Below are positions 45,368-54,465 of a stretch of 64,000 bases of DNA, in pieces. A program made the translations under genes and the position numbers. The notes beneath the pieces were generated by a model. The model saw nothing but the letters and a program-made list of their open reading frames with translations, did no database searches and was not told the origin of the DNA. How positions within the stretch are numbered: position 1 is the stretch's first letter; each line of letters starts with the position of its first letter. This DNA is from Massilia sp. WG5 (GTDB taxonomy: Bacteria; Pseudomonadota; Gammaproteobacteria; Burkholderiales; Burkholderiaceae_D), in NCBI RefSeq assembly GCF_001412595.2, contig NZ_CP012640.2, positions 2,480,001-2,544,000 on the forward strand, written 5' to 3'.

Positions 45368-47074
45368 ATGGCGACCGGTAGCAACAAAGAGGGAAGGCTG
45401 GAGAAGCCGCTCGACCAGCAGGGCGGCGGCCAGAGCGCCGGCGTACCCGCCGAGGGCGAAGTCGAAGGCAATGCCTATTCGCCGCTCGGCAATCCCGGCG
45501 TCCAGCACTGGCAAGCCACCTTCATCAGCCAGGACGGCCTCCAGGACCGCGGCAACATCTTCTTCGCCGCCGTCGAGATGACGCGCATGCCGATGACCGT
45601 CACCGATCCGCGCCAGCCCGACAACCCGATCGTGTTCGCCAACGGCGCCTTCTTCGACCTCACCGGCTACAACAACGACGAAGTCATCGGCCGCAACTGC
45701 CGTTTCCTGCAGGGGCCGCAGACCGATCCCCGCACGGTGGACGAGGTGCGCAAGGCCGTCTCGGAAGAACGCGCGGTCGCGGTCGACATCCTGAACTACA
45801 AGAAGGACGGCAAGGCCTTCTGGAACGCCCTGTTCATCGGCCCCATCTTCGACAAGGACGGCAAGCTGCTGTACTTTTTCGCGTCCCAGATGGACATCAC
45901 CGAGCGCCGCACCACGCAGGAAGCCTACCTGCAGGCGCAGAAGATGGAAGCGATCGGCCAGCTCACGGCCGGCATGGCGCACGATTTCAACAACCTGCTG
46001 CAGGTCATCAACGGCAACCTCGAAGTCGCCCTGGTCACCCTGGAGCGGCCGGACATGGCGCGCCAGCAGCTCGAGCGCGCCCAGCGCGCCGCCATGCGCG
46101 CCGGCAAGCTCACCCAGCAACTGCTGACCTTCGCGCGCAAGCAGCGCCTGGAGCCGAAGCCGGTCAACATCAACAACCTGGTCGTCGATTTTTCCGAGAT
46201 GCTGGTGCGCACCCTGGGCGGCAAGATCGAGCTGCGCCTCGACCTGCGGCCCGGCCTGCCAGTCTGCATGCTGGACCAGACCCATCTCGAGATGGCCCTG
46301 CTTAACGTCCTGATCAATGCGCGCGACGCCATGCCCGCAGGCGGTGAAGTGACGGTCGCCACCTCGATCGTGCGCGGCGAGGATCGCCTGAAAGCGCATG
46401 GCCTGCCGCCCGGCACCTATATCTCGCTGTGCGTGATCGACCAGGGCCAGGGGATGTCGCCGGATGTGCTGCGCCGTGCGACCGAACCCTTCTTCACCAC
46501 CAAGGGCCCCGGCACCGGGCTCGGCCTGGCCATGGTGCACGGCTTCGTGCAGCAGTCACAGGGCCGCCTCGAAATCGCCAGCCATCCAGGCGAAGGCACC
46601 AAGGTCACGATGATCTTCCCGGTCGCCGACAACGGCGCCGGCCATGGCGACGCGGCGGCGGGAGCGGGCAACGCGCCATCGGCGGACCAGGCCCGGGCCA
46701 ACGCAAACAAGCCCTGCGTGCTGGTGGTCGAGGACAACGACGACGTGCGCGAGCTGGCGGAACAGGTGCTGGAGATGGAAGGCTACGCCGTACAGTCGGC
46801 GGCCAGCGGCGAACAGGCGATGGAGCTGCTGCGCCAGGACGGCACGGTCGACCTGCTGTTCACGGATGTGATCATGCCGGGCGGGATGAACGGGCTGGAC
46901 CTGGTCAAGCAGGCCCGCGCCCTGCGCCCCGGCCTGCCGGTGCTGGTCACGACCGGCTACATGGACGAGCTGCCGCGGGGAGGCCGCAGCGGCGGGCTGG
47001 AGATCCTGCCCAAGCCCTATCGGCAGGAGAACCTGCTGGAACGGGTGAGGAAGGCGCTGGAGGGAAACCGCTAG
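45368..47074 (+). CDS. LOV-domain hybrid histidine kinase
   Basis: The 568-residue soluble protein begins with a ~45-residue linker, then a LOV/PAS domain (about 60-180). Its flavin motif GRNCRFLQ carries the photo-reactive C111. A HisKA helix follows with H205 (GMAHDFNNLLQV), then a HATPase (about 290-420; N box NVLINARDAM, G boxes PGTGLGLAMVHGF) and a receiver with phospho-acceptor D500 (LLFTDVIMP). It should sense blue light through a flavin-cysteinyl adduct. No cognate output regulator is adjacent. AAGGA precedes the ATG. It converges on rhlE across a hairpin terminator. Confidence 0.92.
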   Translation: MATGSNKEGRLEKPLDQQGGGQSAGVPAEGEVEGNAYSPLGNPGVQHWQATFISQDGLQDRGNIFFAAVEMTRMPMTVTDPRQPDNPIVFANGAFFDLTGYNNDEVIGRNCRFLQGPQTDPRTVDEVRKAVSEERAVAVDILNYKKDGKAFWNALFIGPIFDKDGKLLYFFASQMDITERRTTQEAYLQAQKMEAIGQLTAGMAHDFNNLLQVINGNLEVALVTLERPDMARQQLERAQRAAMRAGKLTQQLLTFARKQRLEPKPVNINNLVVDFSEMLVRTLGGKIELRLDLRPGLPVCMLDQTHLEMALLNVLINARDAMPAGGEVTVATSIVRGEDRLKAHGLPPGTYISLCVIDQGQGMSPDVLRRATEPFFTTKGPGTGLGLAMVHGFVQQSQGRLEIASHPGEGTKVTMIFPVADNGAGHGDAAAGAGNAPSADQARANANKPCVLVVEDNDDVRELAEQVLEMEGYAVQSAASGEQAMELLRQDGTVDLLFTDVIMPGGMNGLDLVKQARALRPGLPVLVTTGYMDELPRGGRSGGLEILPKPYRQENLLERVRKALEGNR

Positions 47075-47079
47075 CCTGA

Positions 47080-47113
47080 TGCGTCGTTTCCCGGCAGTAC
47101 CGGGAACGACGCA
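47080..47113. terminator. Shared hairpin between the LOV kinase and rhlE
   Basis: TGCGTCGTTTCCCGG and CCGGGAACGACGCA pair with one bulged T around a 5-nt loop. It lies between convergent stops at 47074 and 47123, with no T-tract on either strand. Confidence 0.65.
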
Positions 47114-47122
47114 GCGGCGGAT

Positions 47123-48589
47123 TTACTGCTTCGGCAGGCCGCCCAGCAAGGCCGCCAGCTTCTGCTTGGGCTTGGCCGGCGCCACCGACACGGCTTCGGC
47201 CGGGTCCTTGCGCGGCGCGGCGGCCGGCTCGTAGGGCTTGAGGAACCACGGATCGATCTTCTCGCGGCGCGGCGCGCCCGGACCGCGCGGACCGCGTTCG
47301 CTGCGCTCGCCACGTTCGCTGCGCTCGGGACGCTCGAAGCTGCGGCCGTCGCCCTCGCGGCGTACGCCGCCACGGCGCTCGCTGCTCGGGCGCTCGCCGG
47401 TGCGGCCCGGCGCGAAGCCGGTCAGCTCGCCGCGCGTGATGGTCTGCTTGATCAGCTTCTCGATGTCGACCAGCAGGCGCTCGTCCTTGTCCGAATACAC
47501 CGACAGCGCATCGCCGGTCGCGCCGGCACGGCCGGTACGGCCAATGCGGTGCACGTAGTCTTCGGCGTTGTACGGCAGGTCGTAGTTGATCACGCACGGC
47601 AGGTCGGTGATGTCGAGGCCGCGCGCGGCGACGTCGGTCGCCACCAGCACGTCGATGTCACCGTTCTTGAAGGCGTCCAGCGCGGCGATGCGCTCCTGCT
47701 GGGTCTTGTCGCCATGGATGGCCGAGGCCTTGACGCCGGCCTGTTCCAGGTAGCGCGCCAAGCGCGAGGCGCCGATCTTGGTGTTCGAGAACACCAGCAC
47801 CTGCTTCAGGTCACGCGAGCGGAGCAGGTGCAGCACGACCTCGCGCTTCTGCTCTTCGTCGACCTTGTACAGCACCTGGGTGATCGAGGTGTTGGTCGCA
47901 TTGCTGCGCGCCACTTCGATGGTCAGCGGGTCGGTCAGGAAGCTGGCGGCCAGCTTCTTGATCTCCGGCGAGAAGGTGGCCGAGAACATCAGGTTCTGGC
48001 GCTTCTTCGGCAGCAGGTTGATGATGCGCTGCAGGTCGGGCAGGAAGCCCATGTCGAGCATGCGGTCGGCTTCATCCATCACCAGCATCTGCACCTGGCC
48101 GAGGCTGATGTTCTTCTGCTCCACGTGGTCGAGCAGGCGGCCGGGGGTCGCGATCACGATCTCGACGCCGCGGCGCAGGATCTCGGTCTGCGGCTTCATG
48201 TCCATGCCGCCGAACACGACGGTGGAACGCAGCGGCGTGTGCTGGGCGTAGGCCTTGACGTTCTCGGCAACCTGGATCGCCAGTTCGCGGGTCGGGGTCA
48301 GGACCAGTGCGCGCACGGCGTGACGGGCCGGCGACATGCTGGTATTCGCATGCGGCAGCAGGTTCTGGATGATCGGCAGCGAGAAGCTCGCGGTCTTGCC
48401 GGTGCCGGTCTGGGCTGCGCCCATGACGTCGCGGCCCTGCAGCACCACGGGAATGGCCTGGGCCTGGATCGGGGTCGGGTGGACATAGCCCTGGTCCGAC
48501 AGCGCGCGCTGGATCTCAGGCGCCAGACCGAAATCGGCGAAGCGCACGGTCGGTGCGCCGCCAGCATCATTAATGGTCGATTCAGACAT
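47123..48589 (-). CDS. rhlE: DEAD-box ATP-dependent RNA helicase, RhlE type
   Basis: The 488-residue helicase has the Q motif (FADFGLAPEIQRALSDQGYVHPTPIQ), motif I AQTGTGKT, Ia PTRELA, II DEAD, III SAT and VI HRIGRTGRAG. A basic Arg/Glu-rich tail of ~100 residues (repeated ERSERGERSER) follows, and the gene ends GGLPKQ. Such helicases remodel RNA in ribosome assembly and mRNA decay, and RhlE types often act in the cold. A long untranslated leader precedes it. Confidence 0.93.
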   Translation of the reverse strand: MSESTINDAGGAPTVRFADFGLAPEIQRALSDQGYVHPTPIQAQAIPVVLQGRDVMGAAQTGTGKTASFSLPIIQNLLPHANTSMSPARHAVRALVLTPTRELAIQVAENVKAYAQHTPLRSTVVFGGMDMKPQTEILRRGVEIVIATPGRLLDHVEQKNISLGQVQMLVMDEADRMLDMGFLPDLQRIINLLPKKRQNLMFSATFSPEIKKLAASFLTDPLTIEVARSNATNTSITQVLYKVDEEQKREVVLHLLRSRDLKQVLVFSNTKIGASRLARYLEQAGVKASAIHGDKTQQERIAALDAFKNGDIDVLVATDVAARGLDITDLPCVINYDLPYNAEDYVHRIGRTGRAGATGDALSVYSDKDERLLVDIEKLIKQTITRGELTGFAPGRTGERPSSERRGGVRREGDGRSFERPERSERGERSERGPRGPGAPRREKIDPWFLKPYEPAAAPRKDPAEAVSVAPAKPKQKLAALLGGLPKQ

Positions 48590-48961
48590 TTCTTCTTTCG
48601 GGCGTTACGAACCCTCCCACGGGCCTGCGACGTTTCGCGACGCTTCTGGGAGAAATTCTGCTAAACAATTGCGCTCTACGCCGGGCACGGCCCTGCATAA
48701 CCAACGCGAGAAACTCCGGGGTAACGGGGACGCGCCTATGCGGCGGTGGCGGCTTGGACGGACGTAGAGATACTAAACCGCGCTCAATTTACCTCAAATC
48801 TACCCCACTGTATATGAAATCATGCGTTTTCATCGCCCGATTACCGAGGTTTCATGCACATTTGCCTTTACATTCATTTACTTGGCTTTACCTGTTCCGC
48901 CATTCTGCCGACGCAGCTCGCATCCGATAATTGATGCATTGAATCAATAAAGGATCGCACT
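48590..48961. other. Divergent gap between rhlE and the EF-hand gene
   Basis: This 372-nt gap has no credible gene. A weak plus-strand promoter candidate is TTTACC (48788) with 17 nt to TATATG (48811). The half near rhlE is GC-rich with small inverted repeats, as in cold-shock-type leaders, but nothing decisive was seen. Confidence 0.4.
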
Positions 48962-49618
<657 letters not shown>

Positions 49619-49621
49619 GCC

Positions 49622-50356
49622 TCAGCGCCCCTGCCATCCCCGGGCGCGCGCCGCGCGCTCGGCGGCGGCATCCAGCGACGCGCCGGCGATGCGCTCGTCG
49701 ATCGCATCGAGCACCGCAGCCGGCATCCCGCTGCCGGCCTGGCGGTAGGCGCCGGCCGCCGCCTCCCGGTCCTGCGCCAGCACCGGAATCCGCCACGTTC
49801 CGGCTTCCCGGCACGCCAGTCCCGCGGTCGATCCCAGCGTGAAGCTGCGGCAGTACTCTCCCCCTTTTGCCACGAAACTGACACCGACCCGTACCGATCC
49901 CGCCGGCGCGTCCGCCGCCAGCTGGCGCGACAGCGCATCCGCCAGTTCGCCCCGGGCGACCAGGGCATCGCCCTGCCGGCCGAACGGCGCGGCGCCGCCC
50001 TGCAGCTGCTGCCAGCCCAGCGCGCCGGCCAGCACGCCGGCCGCCACTGATGCCGCCATTCCACCCCACTTGCGCCACGACCAGCGCGCCGGCAAGGGCC
50101 GCGCGCGCGCCGACGCCAGCACGTCCACGCGCACGTGGCCAGGCAAGCGCGCGGGATCCGCTAGCAGGCGCGCCGGCACCGGCTCGTCGAGCACACCGGC
50201 AAAGGCAGCGAAAACGTCGGCGCGCAGGGCGCGATGGCGCGCCACCGCGGCGGCGACCTGCGGATCGTCGCGCATGGCGCGCTCGACCTGCGCACGCAGT
50301 TCCGGCGCCAGTTCGCCGTCGGCATAGGCCATCAGGGTTTCGTCATCAAAGCTCAT
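49622..50356 (-). CDS. Anti-sigma factor with zinc-finger-like N-terminus and one membrane helix
   Basis: The 244-residue protein starts MSFDDETLMAYADGELAPELRAQVERAM, the typical helical anti-sigma domain, here without the usual His-x3-Cys-x2-Cys zinc residues. A transmembrane helix lies at about 100-120 (KWGGMAASVAAGVLAGALGW). The rest (about 125-244) is a periplasmic domain containing SFVAKGGEYCRSFTLGSTAGLACREAGTWRIPVL. Its ATG overlaps the sigma-factor stop (ATGA), so the pair is co-translated. It should hold the ECF sigma at the membrane until a signal arrives. Confidence 0.87.
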   Translation of the reverse strand: MSFDDETLMAYADGELAPELRAQVERAMRDDPQVAAAVARHRALRADVFAAFAGVLDEPVPARLLADPARLPGHVRVDVLASARARPLPARWSWRKWGGMAASVAAGVLAGALGWQQLQGGAAPFGRQGDALVARGELADALSRQLAADAPAGSVRVGVSFVAKGGEYCRSFTLGSTAGLACREAGTWRIPVLAQDREAAAGAYRQAGSGMPAAVLDAIDERIAGASLDAAAERAARARGWQGR

Positions 50357-50850
50357 CGTTCCTTCCTTGCCCGGTCGGACAACAGTTCCTGCAGGGCTTC
50401 CCGGGCGCGGGCCAGCCGGCTGGTCAGGGTGCCGATCGGGATTTCCAATACCTCGGCCGCCTCCTTGTAGGGCAGGCCGTCCACCAGCACCAAGCCGATG
50501 ACCAGGCGGTGATCCTCGGACAGCAGGCTCATTGCTTTCTCGATCGCCATCCGCTGCTGGTGCGCCGCCGCAAAGTCGTCGCCCACGTGCTCGCCCTCTT
50601 CCTCCGGCGCGAACAGCTGGTCGCGCCGCGCGCGCGAACGCACTTCGTCGATCCACGCGTTCTTCACGATGCGGAACATCCAGCTGTCCAGGCGCGTGCC
50701 CGGCTGCCACTGCTCGGCGCGGGTCAGCGCGCGCTCGACGGCAATCTGCACCAGGTCGTCGGCATCTTCACGGTGAAAGCTGATCGAACGTGCAAACCGG
50801 CGCAGGCGCGGCAGCAGGCCGGCGATGTCGTTTTCCAGGTTGTCGCTCAT
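50353..50850 (-). CDS. ECF-type RNA polymerase sigma factor
   Basis: The 165-residue sigma has region 2 (LPRLRRFARSISFHREDADDLVQIAVERAL, RLDSWMFRIVKNAWIDEVRSR) and region 4 (LSEDHRLVIGLVLVDGLPYKEAAEVLEIPIGTLTSRLARARE), with an acidic linker. It is coupled to the membrane anti-sigma gene, and a serine protease gene is divergent from it. A 40-bp inverted repeat sits in the shared promoter region. Target genes are not visible. Confidence 0.93.
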   Translation of the reverse strand: MSDNLENDIAGLLPRLRRFARSISFHREDADDLVQIAVERALTRAEQWQPGTRLDSWMFRIVKNAWIDEVRSRARRDQLFAPEEEGEHVGDDFAAAHQQRMAIEKAMSLLSEDHRLVIGLVLVDGLPYKEAAEVLEIPIGTLTSRLARAREALQELLSDRARKER

Positions 50851-50864
50851 GGTCTACAAGACAG

Positions 50865-50904
50865 AACGCTTGGGGGAGGGATTTTCTTCCCTGCCCCAAG
50901 CGTT
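50865..50904. repeat. 17-bp-arm inverted repeat between the ECF sigma and S8 protease genes
   Basis: AACGCTTGGGGGAGGGA and TCCCTGCCCCAAGCGTT pair with one mismatch around a 6-nt loop. It starts 15 nt upstream of the sigma ATG and ends 41 nt before the protease ATG. It could be an operator, a leader structure or a two-way attenuator. Confidence 0.75.
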
Positions 50905-50944
50905 TTATTGTTCAGGTCAAACATATGCATATTATCATCCACCC

Positions 50945-52231
50945 ATGAAACGTCTTTATGTCCTCCTGCCTATCCTGCTTTTCTGTGGCAGCGCTTCGGC
51001 CCAGCTGCGCCTGCCGTCGCTGGGACTGCCGCCCTCCCTCGGCCCGCTCGACAGCCTGCGCCGTCCGGTGCAGCAGCTGGCCGACCGCGTCGACCTGCCC
51101 GACTTGCGCGCAGTGCGCCTCGACACGGTCGGCCGGCTGCTGCGCGCGCATCCCGACGTGCTGGAAGCCGATCCGCACGGGGAACCGGTGGTGCGGGCGC
51201 AACTGCTGGCCTGGTCGCCCTCCGGCGCCGGCCTCGCGGCGGCGCGCGAAGCCGGCCTGCGCGTGCTGCGTGAAGAACGGTTCGAGGAGCTCGGCCAGAG
51301 CCTGGTGGTGCTGGGCGTGCCCGACGGCAGCGCCACTGCCGCCCTGCTGGAGCGCCTGCGCGCGCTCGATCCCGAGGGACAGTACGACTTCAACCACGTG
51401 TACACCGGCAGCGGCGTAGCGGCGCCGGCGTCGCCGGAACAGGACGCATCGTCCGCAGCGCCCGGCGCTGCGGACGGGACCGCCGCCAGGATCGGCCTGG
51501 TCGACAGCGGCGTCGACGCCGGGCATCCCGCGCTGCACGGCAGCACGATCCGGTCCTGGGGTTGCGACGCGCCCCATCCGGATGCGCACGGCACCGCGGT
51601 GGCCGCACTGATGGTCGGGCGCGACGGGCGTTTCCGCGGCGCCCTGCCCGGCGCCAGGCTGTATGCCGCCGACATCTATTGCGCCGATCCCGCGGGCGGC
51701 TCGGCCGCCCGGATTGCGGCGGCGCTCGGCTGGCTGGCGCGGGAACGGGTCGCCGTGATCAACCTGAGCCTGGTCGGGCCGCCCAACCAGGCGCTCGAAC
51801 GCATGGTCGCGGCGATGGTCGCACGCGGATACCTGCTGGTCGCCGCGGTCGGCAACGATGGCCCGGCCGCGCCGCCGCTGTATCCGGCCAGCTATCCGGG
51901 GGTGGTCGGCGTCACCGGGGTCGACCGCCGCGGCCAGCCGCTGCCGGAAGCCGCGCGCGGACCGCAGGTGCTGTTCGCGGCCCCGGGCAACAATATGGTC
52001 AGCGCCAGTCCCGGCGAGCCCCCCTACCGTGCGGTGCGCGGCACTTCCTACGCCGCACCGCTCGTCGCCGGCCTGCTCGCGCCCATGCTGGCGCGTCCGG
52101 ACCGCGCACAGGCGCAGGCTGCGGTGGCCGCGCTGGCGCGCCGGGCCGGCGACGGCGCCACCGTCAGCAACACCTTCGGCCACGGCATCGTCGGCGCCGA
52201 GCTGCGCATCGATCCTTCACGCCTGCGCTGA
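50945..52231 (+). CDS. Exported S8 subtilisin-like serine peptidase
   Basis: The 428-residue protein has a signal peptide (MKRLYVLLPILLFCGSASA-Q), a ~110-residue propeptide-like region with a possible anchor strand and a subtilase domain (about 175-420). The triad is D187 (GLVDSGVD), H215 (DAHGTAVAAL) and S368 (GTSYAAPLVAG), with the oxyanion Asn in AAVGND. The domain is compact (about 245 residues). Divergence from an ECF sigma/anti-sigma pair suggests that the protease belongs to that envelope response, as a target or in cleaving a partner; this is inference. Confidence 0.9.
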   Translation: MKRLYVLLPILLFCGSASAQLRLPSLGLPPSLGPLDSLRRPVQQLADRVDLPDLRAVRLDTVGRLLRAHPDVLEADPHGEPVVRAQLLAWSPSGAGLAAAREAGLRVLREERFEELGQSLVVLGVPDGSATAALLERLRALDPEGQYDFNHVYTGSGVAAPASPEQDASSAAPGAADGTAARIGLVDSGVDAGHPALHGSTIRSWGCDAPHPDAHGTAVAALMVGRDGRFRGALPGARLYAADIYCADPAGGSAARIAAALGWLARERVAVINLSLVGPPNQALERMVAAMVARGYLLVAAVGNDGPAAPPLYPASYPGVVGVTGVDRRGQPLPEAARGPQVLFAAPGNNMVSASPGEPPYRAVRGTSYAAPLVAGLLAPMLARPDRAQAQAAVAALARRAGDGATVSNTFGHGIVGAELRIDPSRLR

Positions 52232-52336
52232 AAATTTTTTTAAATTTTTTTTCGAAGCAATGGAATAAACGGCTGAGCAGCATCGTTTTCCCTACAACGG
52301 CGGCGGACAGTCCGCGCCAACTCAAGGAGAAACGAC

Positions 52337-53149
52337 ATGCACACCAAGACCAAGACCATCGCCCGCCAGATCACCCTGATCGCTGTCCTCGGCCTGAGCG
52401 CCTCGGCCCACGCCCAACTGCTCGGCGGCGGCCGGCTTGGCGGCTCGCTCGGTGGCTCCATCGGCGGCTCGCTCGGCGGCGCCGGGCAGTTCGGTTCGAT
52501 GGGCGTGCCGGTCACGCGCGTCGACGCGCTGGGCGAAGCCCGCCGCGCCACCCGCGCCGCCGACACCGAAACGCTGCGCCGTACTGCGTCGGCCGATGGC
52601 ACCGCATCCGGCCAGGCGGCCGTCAACGCTGCCGCCGGCGTGACCGGCAACGCTTCCGCCGCCCTGGCGCAGGCCGGCTCGCTCACTGCCGGCGCAGGCA
52701 GCGCGGCCGATGCGGCCAGGCGCGTCCCCACCGGCGCACCGGCCGCACCGGCCGCGCCGGATGCGCAGGCAGCAAGCACGAAGCCGGCGGCACTGCCGGC
52801 TGCGCCGACCGCGCAGCTCCTGGCCGGCGGTCACGGCAACATCGACGGGAACGGCGATGCAGCGCTGGGCGGATCCGGATCGGGCGCCGGCAGGAGCGCC
52901 TCGGGCGCCTCGACGCAGGCAGTGCGCGGCGTCACCGCGCCGGTCGGCCAGGGCGCCAGGACGCAGGCTGCGGCGACCCGCGGCTACGGCGCAGCGAGCG
53001 CGGCGAACGTCAGGAACACCGCGCGCGCGACCGGCCAGGGCGCGGCCTCGGGCGCCAGCGGCGCCGGCAGCACCGGCGGCAAGGCAGGGATCAGCGCCAG
53101 CCTGGCGCTCGGCGGCAACGCTTCGGCGGACGCAAGCGCCGGCAATTAA
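52337..53149 (+). CDS. Exported Gly/Ala-rich low-complexity protein of unknown function
   Basis: The 270-residue protein has a signal peptide (residues 1-26, ends AHA-Q), then a run of GGxLGGS repeats (LGGGRLGGSLGGSIGGSLGG) and Ala/Gly/Thr-rich sequence to the end. AAGGAG lies 7 nt before the ATG. It follows the S8 protease after a 105-nt gap holding two T-runs without a stem. I do not recognise a family. The composition suggests a flexible or structural envelope protein; confidence that it is a gene rests on the signal peptide and ribosome site. Confidence 0.72.
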   Translation: MHTKTKTIARQITLIAVLGLSASAHAQLLGGGRLGGSLGGSIGGSLGGAGQFGSMGVPVTRVDALGEARRATRAADTETLRRTASADGTASGQAAVNAAAGVTGNASAALAQAGSLTAGAGSAADAARRVPTGAPAAPAAPDAQAASTKPAALPAAPTAQLLAGGHGNIDGNGDAALGGSGSGAGRSASGASTQAVRGVTAPVGQGARTQAAATRGYGAASAANVRNTARATGQGAASGASGAGSTGGKAGISASLALGGNASADASAGN

Positions 53150-53192
53150 GCGGCAAGCAGGGAATCGGGCAGCGAATCGGCGGGTATGTGGC

Positions 53193-53810
53193 TCAGGAAG
53201 TAATCAGCCCGTGCTCGTCGAGCACGTCATGCAGCAGTTCCAGCCGGATCATCGGGTTATCCAGCATCAGCATGTTCTGCTTCTGCTGGTTCGGCAGCGG
53301 CAGCAGTTCGCACCAGCGGTTGGCGACCCAGCCGCAATCGTCGAGGCGGAACGGCGGCTGCACCGGCCAGCGGCTTTGCGGCACGTCGTGCAGCGAGGCC
53401 AGCACGCGGTCGAGGGCGTCGGCCGCGCCCTTCAGGTCGGACGGGATCCGCACCGCGTGGTCGTCTTCCAGCAGTTCGGCCTCGGCCATCCACAAGCCGT
53501 TGCTGCGGCGCTCGCTGCCCAGCACCTGGAAGCGCGCGCCGCCGCGGCATATCACCTGCAGCAGGCCCGGGGTCGAGGCCGTGGTGTCGTGTACCGAAGC
53601 CAGCGTGCCCGATCCGACGAAGCGCTCCAGCCCCTGCGGCGTGCGCACTTCCTGTCCGTGGGTCAGCAGCACGACGCCGAATGGCGCATCCTCCGTCAGG
53701 CAATGGCTGATCATGTCGAGGTAGCGCACCTCGAAAATCTGCAGCGGCAGCACGCCATCCGGAAACAGGACCGTGCTGAGCGGGAACAGCGGTAAGGAGA
53801 TCGTGGCCAT
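53193..53810 (-). CDS. LON substrate-binding domain protein
   Basis: The 205-residue protein is a stand-alone Lon N-terminal (PUA-like) domain: ISLPLFPLSTVLFPDGVLPLQIFEVRYLDMI at the start and GxxGTLASVHDT-type middle. No AAA+ or protease domain is present. Such proteins are common in beta-proteobacteria, with unknown function, perhaps substrate recognition. ATG 53810 was chosen because conservation starts at MATISLPLFPL. It converges with the low-complexity gene, with 43 nt between. Confidence 0.85.
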   Translation of the reverse strand: MATISLPLFPLSTVLFPDGVLPLQIFEVRYLDMISHCLTEDAPFGVVLLTHGQEVRTPQGLERFVGSGTLASVHDTTASTPGLLQVICRGGARFQVLGSERRSNGLWMAEAELLEDDHAVRIPSDLKGAADALDRVLASLHDVPQSRWPVQPPFRLDDCGWVANRWCELLPLPNQQKQNMLMLDNPMIRLELLHDVLDEHGLITS

Positions 53811-53852
53811 GCGCGCATCATGACAGATTCGCCGCGCGGGACGGAGCACGAT

Positions 53853-54335
53853 TCAATCGCCCGGCCCCTGCACCGGAAGCTCGCGTACGGCCTCGAACAA
53901 GAGCGCCAGGCGCCAGCGCAGACGGCTCCAGCCGGGGTCGGGTTGGGGCAGCACCCGCACCAGTACTTTCGAGGCCGGCGCGGCGTCGCAGGCGAAGGGA
54001 AAGTCGCCGGTCTGCTCGAAGGGAAGGCGCACCACGTGCCCCGGCAGCACCAGCACCTGGCCGAACACGTGCGGCGCCAGGTCGCGGTTACGCAGCAGCA
54101 GCACGTCGCGCACGCCCAGCGTCAGGCGCACCTCGGCGGGCAGCGGCGCGGGGCCGGCCTGGCCGCGCAGCACCGCCGCCCCGCGCGGGAATTCCAGCAC
54201 GCGTTCGCGGGTCGGATAGTGCAGCGGCGCCAGGGCGGCCCACAGCAGTACGGCGGCCAGGCCCGCGGCCAGCGACCATTGCAGGCGGCGCAGCAGGCTG
54301 GCGGGTGGAGTGGAGTTGGAGGCGTGCATCGGCAT
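53853..54335 (-). CDS. Membrane-anchored hypothetical protein, degenerate cupredoxin-like
   Basis: The 160-residue protein has one N-terminal helix (about 17-35, LAAGLAAVLLWAALAPL) and a beta-rich periplasmic domain. LLLRNRDLAPHVFGQVLVLPGHVVRLPF and DFPFACDAAPASKVLVRV resemble a cupredoxin fold with one His and one Cys, but the second His and Met ligands of a type 1 copper site are not visible. The start is uncertain between ATG 54335 and 54329, with no strong ribosome site. Copper binding is doubtful. Confidence 0.6.
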   Translation of the reverse strand: MPMHASNSTPPASLLRRLQWSLAAGLAAVLLWAALAPLHYPTRERVLEFPRGAAVLRGQAGPAPLPAEVRLTLGVRDVLLLRNRDLAPHVFGQVLVLPGHVVRLPFEQTGDFPFACDAAPASKVLVRVLPQPDPGWSRLRWRLALLFEAVRELPVQGPGD

Positions 54336-54465
54336 GGTGGAATGGGTGTCATAATTGTAGCCGCGGCAACAGTAACGCGCCAATGCCGCCGACTGTTGTG
54401 CGCCTTGCCGCACCACGGACGGGTATGCTCTTGCCTACCACCACGCCTTGCCGCGTACGACCTAC

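Noticed and set aside
52232..52260. T-rich run after the S8 protease as a terminator
   Set aside because: Two T-runs are present but no stem precedes them, so it is not a standard terminator.
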